Source: Streptococcus cristatus (lineage in GTDB: Bacteria > Bacillota > Bacilli > Lactobacillales > Streptococcaceae). From it: a stretch of 64,000 nt of DNA. The stretch lies in the NCBI RefSeq assembly GCF_003943465.1, contig NZ_RJPR01000010.1, positions 1 through 64,000 of the forward strand. Direction: 5' to 3'. The notes below the pieces were generated by a model. That model was not told the DNA's origin. It saw nothing but the letters and a program-made list of their open reading frames with translations, and did no database searches. Position 1 is the first letter of the stretch, and each line of letters begins with the position of its first letter. The position numbers were made by a program, and so were the translations under genes. Positions 19,747-28,199 of the stretch are shown here, piece after piece.

Positions 19747-21213
19747 TTAACGCAGTTGGACTTTCAGTACCAAGGGTAAGTCGCCTGCCACACTCGGCAT
19801 GAAGAGACGCAAACCTTGAGGTGTTTGCTCCCATTCAAGCGGTTCCTCATAGCCTAGTAAGGACACCTCCTCTATGATGCCATGAAAGCGAGACGCGGGA
19901 TTTTTTCTTTCGTCAGCCAAGGCCTGAATCGTCAGCCACTGATTTACTGCAGGCTCCATCAAAAAGGCATACACCGCTCCGCCCTTGGCCGTGAAACGGA
20001 AATCCTGGTTTGTATACGGGATGTTTTTTCCATCCGAAAATGGCCCACTATCTACTTGTGTCGGACCTTCTCCAAATTGCCTCCACGCGCGTGAATCATA
20101 GATCGCTTGACCGTTCACTTGGAGCCAAGCCCCGATTTCTCTCAAGATTTCTTGATCTTTTTCTGGAATCGCCCCGTCTCCTTTTGGCCCAATATTCAGT
20201 AGTAAATTCCCATTTTTGGACACGACATCAATCAAGGTCTGGATGATTTCCTTAGCTGACTTATAGTCGAGATTCTCTGTGTAGCCCCAAGAATTTCGCG
20301 CAATAGCTGTATCCGTCTGCCAAGTGAAAGGCTGGATCTCTGCGAAACCACCGCGTTCCACTTCCACAATCCCCGCACCAAAAGCCAGCGCATCATGCTT
20401 GTAGCAGATGCTAGTCGGCTTCCCAGAAGCTGCTCCTAAATTATAATAATAGGCCGCAAAAAGCTTTATATACTCTTTAAAAGCTGCATGCTGAATCCAC
20501 CAATCGAAATACAAAATCTCAGGCTGGTAATCTCGAACCAGCTCACAGGTACGCAGGAGCCAATCATCTAGAAACTCCTGACTCGGATAAGGCTGACCAA
20601 ACAAATCATGGTGGTCCGGCTCTGGCATAGCCGGCCAGTAGAGTTCCTCGCGACTGACTTCGCTGGCAATGTCACTGGCAAACTCCTTTCCATGCGAAAA
20701 GAAAAAATGATGCTCCGCCCGATGGGAAGAGGTACAAAAATGTACTTGCTCTCTTTGGGCTGCCTGACTCAATTCCCCCAAGATGTCACGCTTTGGCCCC
20801 ATTTCTACACTATTAAAAGGAGAGAGCTGGCTAGCATAAAGCTGGAAGCCGTCGTGATGCTCTGCCACTGGAAACATGTATTGGGCTCCCGCTTCTTTAA
20901 AGAGGCGCAGCCATTCGTCCGCATGAAAATTTTCGGCAGTAAAAAGTGGGATAAAATCCTTGTAGCCGAAATCTTTGTGAGGCCCGTAAGTTTTGATATG
21001 ATGGTCAAACTCTGCCGTGCCCTGTATGTACATATTTCGAGAGTACCACTCGCTCCCAAAGGCAGGAAGGCTGTAAAGTCCCCAGTGGATAAAAATCCCA
21101 AACTTAGTCCTTTTGAACCAGTGGGGAACGTGATAGGTCGCAAGAGAGTCCCAGTCTGGATAGAAAGGACCTTGGTTGGCAACTCTTTGAATTTCTTCTA
21201 AAGATATTTTCAT
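19747..21213 (-). CDS. Alpha-L-fucosidase, GH29, cytoplasmic
   Basis: 488 residues, no signal peptide. GH29 blocks include KFGIFIHWGLYSLPAFGSEWY, AEHHDGFQLY and YLFDWW-type EILYFDWWIQH, whose Asp is the expected nucleophile, plus NGNLLLNIGPKGDG. It removes terminal alpha-L-fucose from imported glycans. A candidate cre site lies in the leader, so carbon-catabolite control is likely. The gene stands alone, with no transporter beside it. Confidence 0.9.
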   Translation of the reverse strand: MKISLEEIQRVANQGPFYPDWDSLATYHVPHWFKRTKFGIFIHWGLYSLPAFGSEWYSRNMYIQGTAEFDHHIKTYGPHKDFGYKDFIPLFTAENFHADEWLRLFKEAGAQYMFPVAEHHDGFQLYASQLSPFNSVEMGPKRDILGELSQAAQREQVHFCTSSHRAEHHFFFSHGKEFASDIASEVSREELYWPAMPEPDHHDLFGQPYPSQEFLDDWLLRTCELVRDYQPEILYFDWWIQHAAFKEYIKLFAAYYYNLGAASGKPTSICYKHDALAFGAGIVEVERGGFAEIQPFTWQTDTAIARNSWGYTENLDYKSAKEIIQTLIDVVSKNGNLLLNIGPKGDGAIPEKDQEILREIGAWLQVNGQAIYDSRAWRQFGEGPTQVDSGPFSDGKNIPYTNQDFRFTAKGGAVYAFLMEPAVNQWLTIQALADERKNPASRFHGIIEEVSLLGYEEPLEWEQTPQGLRLFMPSVAGDLPLVLKVQLR

Positions 21214-21234
21214 CGTTACTACCTCATCATTCGA

Positions 21235-21248
21235 TTAAAACGCTTTCT
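21235..21248 (-). promoter_or_regulatory. Candidate cre (CcpA) site before the fucosidase gene
   Basis: AGAAAGCGTTTTAA on the minus strand fits the catabolite-responsive-element pattern, and lies just downstream of a TGG-TACAAT extended -10 (about 21253-21261). Binding there would block transcription. Confidence 0.5.
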
Positions 21249-21345
21249 TTTATTGTACCAATTTTTGGAGAAGAAAGAGCCATTTTACAAAATAATAATC
21301 CAAAAAAGCCCTACGAGCAAACTTTCCCAATAAAGCAAAGAAAAA

Positions 21346-21366
21346 GAACAGCAATCAACTCTGTTC
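21346..21366 (-). terminator. Terminator after the lipoprotein gene
   Basis: Stem GAACAG/CTGTTC, with CTTTTTC on the minus-strand 3' side. Confidence 0.5.
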
Positions 21367-21439
21367 CTTGTTTTTATATTGTCAGCATGGCGAGCACCTC
21401 GGAAAGCCACTCGCACCACGATTCTCATCATTCAACACA

Positions 21440-22117
21440 TCAATTCGCTACGCGATAGTAGGGATGTTGAGATGCGTAAGTGAAATCTTGCCCCACTAAA
21501 ATGCGTTCTTTCGGATTTTCACTTCCAGTATCATAAAGACGAGCTCCTTTAGGAATGGCTGTGAAGGAGGCCACTTGATTCCCTGATTTATGAGCTAAAA
21601 ACGCTCCAAACTTACCTTCATATACTTGACTATTTGTCAAAGTGTAGTCGCTTGATTCATTTCCTCTGTAAGTATGGGACACCAAACCATTTGCATCAAA
21701 GACTAATTGATTACCCAAATCATCCTGCCAAGTACCTGCAATGCTAGAGAAATCACCATTTGCTAGAGCATTGACATCCATACCGGAAATTGTTGGAGCC
21801 ACTGGGGCAGCTGGAGTTGGTGACGCATTCGAATCTGCTGAAGTCTTGTTGTCCACAGGTTTCTCAACTTGATTGGAAACACTCTGGTCGCTAGAAAGCT
21901 TAGTAGTAGAGGATGCTTTTGCTTCGTTGGAAGCAGAACTTTGCTTAGCTGATGGTTTGGTGGAGGACTCGCCTGAGCTACTAGTCTTAGATATCTGAGA
22001 AGTCTGGGAAGTGGAACTGCTGTTCACCTTCGTGGAAGGCTTAGAGCTACAGGCGGCGAGCAGGAAAGCAGAGCACAAGGCAGTAGCTGTCAATAAAATA
22101 AGTTTACTACGTTTCAT
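21440..22117 (-). CDS. Ser/Thr-rich lipoprotein with C-terminal DUF6287-like domain
   Basis: 225 residues. A lipoprotein signal peptide ends in the lipobox LLAAC (Cys23). A low-complexity Ser/Thr/Lys linker (about 25-110) follows, then a compact domain starting near DFSSIAGTWQDDLGNQLVF and ending YYRVAN, resembling small domains found in many streptococcal lipoproteins. Exact function is unknown; it should be anchored on the outer membrane face. A degraded copy of its 3' end lies just upstream (22144-22214). Confidence 0.75.
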   Translation of the reverse strand: MKRSKLILLTATALCSAFLLAACSSKPSTKVNSSSTSQTSQISKTSSSGESSTKPSAKQSSASNEAKASSTTKLSSDQSVSNQVEKPVDNKTSADSNASPTPAAPVAPTISGMDVNALANGDFSSIAGTWQDDLGNQLVFDANGLVSHTYRGNESSDYTLTNSQVYEGKFGAFLAHKSGNQVASFTAIPKGARLYDTGSENPKERILVGQDFTYASQHPYYRVAN

Positions 22118-22143
22118 AATGAAATCTCCTTGTCAGTTTATCA

Positions 22144-22214
22144 TCAATTTGCTAAACGATAGTAGCGATGTTGGCTTGCATAGGGGACATCTTACCCCAC
22201 TAAAATATATTCTT
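22144..22214 (-). pseudogene. Remnant of a paralogous lipoprotein gene (3' end only)
   Basis: In translation this stretch reads EYILVG, a stop codon, then DVPYASQHRYYRLAN and a stop. It aligns with the last 22 residues of the neighbouring lipoprotein (RILVGQDFTYASQHPYYRVAN). A tandem duplication followed by decay explains it best. Confidence 0.7.
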
Positions 22215-22347
22215 TAAAACTTTTTGTAACAAAAGAAATATTTTGTAATCTAATTGTAATCCTGTGAAATAATTTTGTCAATATTTTGTGTGATATTTTT
22301 CTCAAAATTTATCTGCAATTTATGAAATACTTTTTTAATGCAAAAAC

Positions 22348-22523
22348 GAGGCTGGGACAAAAGTCCTAGCCTCTCAATTGTCTTTGGATTGTCGAGCAAG
22401 ACTCAGTGGTTGAGTGGGCTCTACTACGCTGATTTCATCAGCTTTTACAGCCCTACTCAACTGTGCGGAGGTGGGACGACGAAATCGAATTCTAACCAAT
22501 TACCGATTTCTGTCCCACTCTCG
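22348..22523 (-). repeat. ~175-bp three-hairpin dispersed repeat, copy B
   Basis: Same element as at 19556-19732, in minus orientation, starting 7 bp after the kinase stop codon. Confidence 0.85.
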
Positions 22524-22530
22524 CTTCGTT

Positions 22531-23028
22531 TCAAATTTTCTCTAAATCATGAACGATCCGCTCAAAGGCTGCCTCCAAGGAATCTTCGTCTCTAAAGAAT
22601 GATTCCTCTTCCCAGCCTAAGAAGTCTCTGTCTTTCCACCAGCGCTTCATATCGGCTGGGGTAAATTCTTCTTGCCTCGCTCTGGTCTGATGGCGGCGGA
22701 CGGTTTCTTCAAAAGTCAAATCATAGTAATAGGCTAGGGTCTGAGGACCAAACAAAGTCCGCAACCGCTCCAGCATGTGGCCATAAATATCTGTCTCATA
22801 GAAACCTTCTACCAAGACCAGCAAATCATGTTCGTAGCCGAAGTAAGCCAGTGTCTCCGTCAGGTCAATAGACAAATTTCCCGGCTCTACTTTTTCCTTG
22901 AGCATGTCCCGTCTAACTGTGTCCTGCGCAATCAAAAGAGTCCCTTGACCATAGTGTGCCTGCAGTTTCTTAGCCAGACTCGATTTGCCAGAGCCGGAAT
23001 TGCCTCGAATGATGACTAACTTGGCCAT
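22531..23028 (-). CDS. P-loop kinase-like ATPase (AAA_33/zeta-type fold)
   Basis: 165 residues. Walker A is GNSGSGKSS at residues 9-17, with a DTVRRDML substrate-side segment and a LID-like RRHQTRARQEEF stretch. It resembles small-molecule or nucleotide kinases annotated as AAA family ATPases. The substrate cannot be told. Its start abuts the stop of the CoA-binding gene, so the two are translationally coupled. Confidence 0.75.
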   Translation of the reverse strand: MAKLVIIRGNSGSGKSSLAKKLQAHYGQGTLLIAQDTVRRDMLKEKVEPGNLSIDLTETLAYFGYEHDLLVLVEGFYETDIYGHMLERLRTLFGPQTLAYYYDLTFEETVRRHQTRARQEEFTPADMKRWWKDRDFLGWEEESFFRDEDSLEAAFERIVHDLEKI

Positions 23029-23466
23029 TTATTCGCTTAGAATCAAGCGTGTATGCTCGCGTTTGATGCAGCGATCCATAATGATATCTTCACGACCAGC
23101 CTCCCGCAAAATCTGCTCAGCTTCTTCATTTTCCAAGCCCAACTGAGCCCAGAAAATCTTGGCATCTGCTTCCAGAAAATCACGCGCCACATCGGGCAAA
23201 AACTCACTGCGGCGGTAAACATCGACAATATCCACTGGGAAAGGAATATCTTTGAGGCTGGCATAAACAGTCTCACCAAAAATCTGACTGCCCGCTGCCC
23301 GCGGATTGACTGGAATAATGCGATAGCCTCGCTCCTTCATCTCCTTGGACACACGGTTACTGGTCGTTTCCTCACGGTCTGATAGACCGACAACAGCAAT
23401 CACCTTGCTGTTTTCCAGATAGCGCTTGACAACGCCGTCACTGGGATTTTGAAAATAGTAAGTCAT
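23029..23466 (-). CDS. CoA-binding domain protein (YccU-like)
   Basis: 145 residues with a Rossmann-like CoA_binding_2 domain: VIAVVGLSDREETTSNRVSK, then IIPVNPRAAGSQIFGE and VDIVDVYRRSE. The C-terminus holds DIIMDRCIKREH with the conserved Cys. It is related to the N-terminal domain of acyl-CoA synthetases and its role is unknown. GGAGGAG lies before the ATG. It forms a two-gene unit with the kinase. Confidence 0.85.
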   Translation of the reverse strand: MTYYFQNPSDGVVKRYLENSKVIAVVGLSDREETTSNRVSKEMKERGYRIIPVNPRAAGSQIFGETVYASLKDIPFPVDIVDVYRRSEFLPDVARDFLEADAKIFWAQLGLENEEAEQILREAGREDIIMDRCIKREHTRLILSE

Positions 23467-23520
23467 AATGCTCCTCCTGTTTTATAAATAATTTTTAACT
23501 TTTTTAACAATGATATATTA

Positions 23521-23612
23521 GCTGAACATGAGCTAAAACTTCGGAAAATAGATAAATTCTCCAAAATCTTGCAAGCCTAACTGAATACGAGCTAAAACCT
23601 TGGAAATAGATA
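23521..23612. repeat. Two imperfect direct repeats downstream of polA
   Basis: CTGAAYAYGAGCTAAAAC followed by a GGAAATAGATA block occurs at 23522-23554 and 23581-23612. The 222-bp gap between polA and the CoA-binding gene has no other clear feature. Confidence 0.6.
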
Positions 23613-23688
23613 TTCCGTTCTGGGAGCATGACTCCTTCGGCCAGATTCCTGATTTTCAGTCGTTTTTTGACGCTCTTTCTATCTTGTC

Positions 23689-26331
23689 TTACTTCGCCTC
23701 GTACCAAGTTTGGCCGGCATTTTCATCAGCCACTAGTGGAACGGCTAGCTCAATCGCGGCTTCCATGGTTTCTTTGACTAGCTGGCGGACGGCTGTTAGC
23801 TCGTCATTTGGCACTTCCAGCACGATTTCATCGTGAACCTGCAAGAGCATGCGAGACTTGAAATTCTTCTCTGTTAGTGCTCGGTCCAGATTAATCATAG
23901 CGACTTTGAGAATGTCTGCGGCGGAGCCTTGGATCGGGCTGTTAATAGCTGTGCGCTCCGCAAAATTTCGGATGTTAAAGTTTCGGGAATTGATGTCCGG
24001 CAAAGAGCGACGACGATGGTAAATGGTCTCTACGTAGCCTTTATCACGCGCTTCGCGAACGATGGTTTCCATATAATTCTTGATACCAGGGAAACGCTCA
24101 AAATAGGTCTCAATGTGGTCCTTGGCAGCCTTGCGGGAAATGCCCAAATTATTGGCCAGTCCGAAGTCGGAAATGCCATAGACCACTCCAAAGTTGACAG
24201 CCTTGGCATTGCGGCGGTCATTAGGCGTCACATCCTCTGCCTTTTCAATACCAAAGACCCGCATGGCTGTGGCCGTGTGAATGTCTTCTCCATGCTGGAA
24301 GGCAGCAATCAAATGCTCGTCCTGCGAAATATGAGCCAGCACCCGCAGCTCAATCTGGGAATAATCCGAACTGAGAAGCACGCTGTCTGCCCACTCTGGC
24401 ACGAAAGCCTTGCGAATCAGGCGCCCTTGCTCCAGGCGAACAGGGATATTCTGCAGGTTAGGGTCGACCGAGGACAGGCGGCCAGTCTGGGTCAAATCCT
24501 GAACATAGCGAGTGTGAATCTTGCCGTCAGACGCTATCGCCTCCTGCAGGCCGATGATATAAGTGGACTGGAGCTTGCTGATTTGACGGTATTCCAGAAT
24601 CTTAGACACAATCGGTGCTATCGGTGCTAAACGTTCCAGCACATCCACCGCTGTTGAGTAACCTGTCTTGGTCTTTTTGGTGTACTCCAGTGGCAACCCC
24701 ATATCCTCAAAGAGAATGGTTCCCAGCTGTTTCGGCGAGTTGATATTGAACTCCTGACCAGCCAGATCATAAATCTCCTGAGTCAGACTTTCCAGCGTCT
24801 TTTCATTTTCCGCCTGCATGCCCTGCAGTGTTTCCCGCTCAACCTTGATTCCCGCAATCTCCATCTTGGCTAGGACAAAGGCCAGCGGCTGCTCCATTTC
24901 AAGCAACAAATCCAGCTGATCGTGGGCGCGAAGCTGTTCTTGCATCGGCTCCTCCGTTTCCAGCAGTACTTGGACCTTACGAGCTAGATGCTCAAAGAGC
25001 TGCTCTTGCTCTGGCAGAGCACGCTTGGCTCCCTTGCCATACACCTCGTCATCCGTTGGCAGGATCGTTTGGCCGTAGAGGCGAGCAATAGTCGCCAGCT
25101 CATTATCCTCGACCGTCGAAAGCAGATACTTGGCTAGGCGCGCATCAAAGGCTGCTGCTGGCAGTTCAATGCCGTAATGACTGAGCAGTACCTTGGTCCG
25201 CTTGAGATCGTAGGTTTTTAGAGCTATTTTTGTCAAAAACTCCTGAAAGAGAGGCTGCTGCAGTAAATCGCTGGTGCCGACATAAATCTGACGGCTATCG
25301 CCCCAGGCAAGACCAACAATCTCTTCCTTGTGGTAGTTGTCACCCAAGATTTCAAAATAGAAGAATTGCTCTGGTGCCAGCATATCTGCTGTCACCTCAG
25401 TCACTTTGGTAAATTCAATTGGTTTGACTTCTACCGGCTCTTGACCAGTTCCTAGCTGAGCCTTGAGCTGCTTGAAGCCCATCTCGTCGTAGAACTTGCT
25501 CAGGGCCTCTATCTGCGGACCCTTATAAACCAAATCATCCAGCCCGATTTCAATCGGAGCCTGAGTATTGATGGTAGCTAGGGTTTTAGATAAGAAAGCC
25601 TTGTCCTTGTCATTAATCAGGTTTTCCTTCATCTTAGAAGCCTTGAGCTGGTCAATGTTTTCATAGAGATTTTCCAAAGAACCATACTCCAAGAGGAGCT
25701 TGAGGCCAGTCTTCTCGCCGATCTTGGTCACGCCGGGGATATTGTCCGACTGATCGCCCATCAGCGCCTTGAGGTCAATGAACTGCTCTGGCGTGATGCC
25801 CATCTTTTCCATGAGGTAGGCTGGGGTAAATTCCTCAAACTCGGCCACGCCTTTCTTGGAAATCTCCACAACGGTATTATCATCGGTCAGCTGAATCAAG
25901 TCTTTATCGCCACTGACAATGGTCACATCGTAAGGCACAGCTGTCTTTTCAGCCATCTTGTCCAAGGTTCCGATGATGTCATCCGCCTCGTACTGAGCCA
26001 AGTCGTAGTAGTGAATGCCTAAGTAGTCCAGCATTTCTCGGATAAAGGGCAGCTGCTCCCGAAATTCATCCGGTGTCTTGGCCCGACCTGCCTTATAGTC
26101 AGCATACATCTCGGTCCGGAAGGTCGTCTTTCCAGCATCAAAAGCGACTAGGACATGAGTCGGCTGCACGCGCTCCAAGAGATGATTGAGCATGAGGTGG
26201 AATCCATAAATAGCATTAGTATGCAGGCCTGATGGACTCTTGAAACGATCAATTTGATTATAAAGCGCAAAAAAAGCGCGAAAAGCAACGGACGAACCGT
26301 CGATTAATAATAACTTATTCTTTTTTTCCAT
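23689..26331 (-). CDS. polA: DNA polymerase I
   Basis: 880 residues. The N-terminal 5'-3' exonuclease domain starts MEKKNKLLLIDGSSVAFRAFF. The middle domain has lost the 3'-5' exonuclease acids: the expected DxE block reads FYFEILGD. The polymerase domain keeps motif A (DYSQIELRVLAHIS), motif B (RRNAKAVNFGVVYGIS) and motif C (LLQVHDEIVLEVP). It works in repair and Okazaki-fragment maturation without proofreading. A TATAAT box sits 6 nt before the ATG with no ribosome site, suggesting a leaderless mRNA. Confidence 0.97.
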   Translation of the reverse strand: MEKKNKLLLIDGSSVAFRAFFALYNQIDRFKSPSGLHTNAIYGFHLMLNHLLERVQPTHVLVAFDAGKTTFRTEMYADYKAGRAKTPDEFREQLPFIREMLDYLGIHYYDLAQYEADDIIGTLDKMAEKTAVPYDVTIVSGDKDLIQLTDDNTVVEISKKGVAEFEEFTPAYLMEKMGITPEQFIDLKALMGDQSDNIPGVTKIGEKTGLKLLLEYGSLENLYENIDQLKASKMKENLINDKDKAFLSKTLATINTQAPIEIGLDDLVYKGPQIEALSKFYDEMGFKQLKAQLGTGQEPVEVKPIEFTKVTEVTADMLAPEQFFYFEILGDNYHKEEIVGLAWGDSRQIYVGTSDLLQQPLFQEFLTKIALKTYDLKRTKVLLSHYGIELPAAAFDARLAKYLLSTVEDNELATIARLYGQTILPTDDEVYGKGAKRALPEQEQLFEHLARKVQVLLETEEPMQEQLRAHDQLDLLLEMEQPLAFVLAKMEIAGIKVERETLQGMQAENEKTLESLTQEIYDLAGQEFNINSPKQLGTILFEDMGLPLEYTKKTKTGYSTAVDVLERLAPIAPIVSKILEYRQISKLQSTYIIGLQEAIASDGKIHTRYVQDLTQTGRLSSVDPNLQNIPVRLEQGRLIRKAFVPEWADSVLLSSDYSQIELRVLAHISQDEHLIAAFQHGEDIHTATAMRVFGIEKAEDVTPNDRRNAKAVNFGVVYGISDFGLANNLGISRKAAKDHIETYFERFPGIKNYMETIVREARDKGYVETIYHRRRSLPDINSRNFNIRNFAERTAINSPIQGSAADILKVAMINLDRALTEKNFKSRMLLQVHDEIVLEVPNDELTAVRQLVKETMEAAIELAVPLVADENAGQTWYEAK

Positions 26332-26337
26332 AGGTTT

Positions 26338-26343
26338 ATTATA
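26338..26343 (-). promoter_or_regulatory. Leaderless-type extended -10 of polA
   Basis: TGT-TATAAT on the minus strand, then exactly 6 nt (AAACCT) to the ATG. Transcription should start at or next to the initiation codon. Confidence 0.65.
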
Positions 26344-26417
26344 ACACGAAAGGCGGACAAAGACAGAAAAGGCGGCGTGGAAAATAGGTAGAAAATGAAT
26401 GGAGATTTAAATTTTGC

Positions 26418-26423
26418 TATAAT
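26418..26423 (+). promoter_or_regulatory. Leaderless-type extended -10 of the phosphatase gene
   Basis: TGC-TATAAT, then 6 nt (CATCTT) to the ATG at 26430, with no Shine-Dalgarno sequence. It is divergent from the polA promoter and has the same geometry. Confidence 0.65.
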
Positions 26424-26429
26424 CATCTT

Positions 26430-26972
26430 ATGAAGAACACCTACTATTTTATCCGTCATGCGCATTCTAACTATACACCTGATGAAATCAACCGACCATT
26501 ATCAGACAAAGGGCAAGAATCCTTGGCGCAGCTTGACTTTTTAGCAGACAAACCCATTACCGCCATTTATTCCAGTCCTTACCGAAGAGCCATTCAGACG
26601 GTTGAGCCTTTGGCTCAGAGTCTGAAACTCGCTATTCAAACCGACAAACGGCTAATAGAGCGAAAGCTAAGCAGTCAAGTAATTACGGATCAAGACTTTG
26701 AAAAATCCCTCATGAAACTTTGGTCACGGCCAACATTTTCACTTGTTGATGGTGAATCCAATCAGCAAGCTCAACAGCGTGCTTTAGCTCTTCTTCATGA
26801 GCTAGAAAGCAAACATCAAAACGAAGAAATTATCATCAGTTCCCACGGCAATCTGATTTGCATCTTGCTGAGCGCATTTGACTCCAGCATTGATTATGAC
26901 TTCTGGCGCAGCCTAAGCATGCCAGATGTGCTGGTTTTAGATAAAAACGAAAAAATCACTCACCTCCTATAA
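26430..26972 (+). CDS. Histidine phosphatase family protein
   Basis: 180 residues. The phosphate-pocket motif is YFIRHAHSN (RHA instead of RHG), with SSPYRRAIQT and the second histidine in IIISSHGN. It is a phosphoglycerate-mutase-like phosphatase of unknown substrate. It is divergent from polA and appears to be translated from a leaderless message. Confidence 0.85.
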   Translation: MKNTYYFIRHAHSNYTPDEINRPLSDKGQESLAQLDFLADKPITAIYSSPYRRAIQTVEPLAQSLKLAIQTDKRLIERKLSSQVITDQDFEKSLMKLWSRPTFSLVDGESNQQAQQRALALLHELESKHQNEEIIISSHGNLICILLSAFDSSIDYDFWRSLSMPDVLVLDKNEKITHLL

Positions 26973-27051
26973 AAGATGGTATCGCCTAGCAAGAGCCAGC
27001 TATATCTTATCTCTCTTCTATGGTATAATAATAAAAACTAGGAGGTGAAGC

Positions 27052-27537
27052 ATGTTCCCAATAACCATTCCAACTCTTGTGACTGAGGAAGTGTATCAAC
27101 GATTTGCTTGGTCTGTTTTCTTACGTGGAAAAGGATTTTTACTAAATATTCTCATCTTTATAGGAATCATGTCGCTCTATCTGACCTTTATACCTGAGCA
27201 ACTGAAGCGATTTTCTGTGTTTACCGTGCTATTTGCATCTTTGATTACATTCTCAGCAATATACTTTGGCATGGACTTTCAGATAAAGAAAGCCTATCAA
27301 AAAACTCCTTTCTGGAAGGATATGGAGCAAACTCTTATATTTGAGAAAGATAAATTCTCTGTGAAAAGCAAACGAGGAGAGTTTCTTTATAGCTATGATG
27401 ACATCGTCAAAGTTTTTCATACTAAGGAAGATTTTTATATCATGTTGGGACCAATTGACGGTTTCCCTATTGAAAAAAAGAACTGTACGCCCGAGGCTCT
27501 TGAGTTCTTGCTAGAACTTCACATTGAGCATATGTAA
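27052..27537 (+). CDS. YcxB-like membrane protein
   Basis: 161 residues: two membrane segments (about 29-47 and 58-75), then a soluble domain with FSVKSKRGEFLYSYDDIVKV and FYIMLGPIDGFPI that matches YcxB C-terminal domains (a PH-like fold by family). AGGAGGTGAAGC gives a strong ribosome site, and TATAAT lies about 25 nt further upstream. Function unknown. Confidence 0.75.
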   Translation: MFPITIPTLVTEEVYQRFAWSVFLRGKGFLLNILIFIGIMSLYLTFIPEQLKRFSVFTVLFASLITFSAIYFGMDFQIKKAYQKTPFWKDMEQTLIFEKDKFSVKSKRGEFLYSYDDIVKVFHTKEDFYIMLGPIDGFPIEKKNCTPEALEFLLELHIEHM

Positions 27538-27540
27538 AAG

Positions 27541-27586
27541 AAAAAGCAGGCTAGACTGACAGTAGATCAGTTCTGGTCTGCTTTTT
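27541..27586. terminator. Bidirectional terminator
   Basis: Arms AAAAAGCAG (27541-27549) and CTGCTTTTT (27578-27586) enclose an inner AGACTGA/TCAGTTCT stem. It serves both convergent neighbours; the HAD stop codon lies inside the arm. Confidence 0.85.
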
Positions 27587-28199
27587 ATCTTGTAAATAAT
27601 TGCTTGATGTCCATCAGCTTCTCTATTTTCTGATTGATTTCTGGTCGGTAGTCACAGAAGTTAATGCTCTGGATGCCACTGTTGCCGGCAACATCCACAT
27701 CCAGCGTCCGGTCGCCGATATAGTAAGTTTCCTGCTTATCCAGGCCATATTTCTCGAGCAGATAGTCTACACCTTCTGGGTGGGGCTTGCGCTTAAAGCC
27801 GTTGGCCGTTGTGATGATTTCTGTAAAATAATCATGAATGCCCAAGTCTTGCAAGATTTGATGGGCATTGAGTCCCTTGTGAGTATAGACAAACTGGGCA
27901 ATGCCCTGCTCCTCAGCCCAGGCCAGTATCTCCGCTGCTCCTTCCATCAGGTGAACCTGAGCATTTTTCTCCTTTAGGCTTGCTCCACGGAAGGCATTCA
28001 TCTCGGCAGCGTCCAGACCTTTCTCAGATGCTACTTCCTCCAAAAGTTTCTGGACAGAGTGCTTTAGGATATAGCTGTGAATACTCGCCCTGTCAAAGTC
28101 CAGACCATAGTGAGCGTAGGTCTCCTCAATTCCTGCCAAAATAGCATCGTAGGAGTCCAGCAAGGTGCCGTCCAAATCCCAAATAAACGCTATTGTCAT
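27585..28199 (-). CDS. HAD-superfamily hydrolase, phosphoglycolate-phosphatase-like
   Basis: 204 residues with motif I WDLDGTLLDS (nucleophile Asp), motif II YTHKG, and motif III/IV YIGDRTLDVD. A helical cap lies at about 15-80. It probably dephosphorylates a small phosphorylated metabolite. Its start overlaps the MATE stop by 4 bp, so the pair is coupled. Confidence 0.85.
   Translation of the reverse strand: MTIAFIWDLDGTLLDSYDAILAGIEETYAHYGLDFDRASIHSYILKHSVQKLLEEVASEKGLDAAEMNAFRGASLKEKNAQVHLMEGAAEILAWAEEQGIAQFVYTHKGLNAHQILQDLGIHDYFTEIITTANGFKRKPHPEGVDYLLEKYGLDKQETYYIGDRTLDVDVAGNSGIQSINFCDYRPEINQKIEKLMDIKQLFTR

Noticed and set aside
20608-21201. Long plus-strand ORF
   Set aside because: It is antisense to the fucosidase gene, with no ribosome site and no recognisable protein features.
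22338-22595. Short ORFs inside the dispersed repeats (also near 31073-31288)
   Set aside because: They arise from the ~175-bp repeat in either orientation; the hairpin structure explains the conservation better than coding.
23929-24630. Long plus-strand ORF of over 230 codons
   Set aside because: It is the antisense shadow of the polA polymerase domain.
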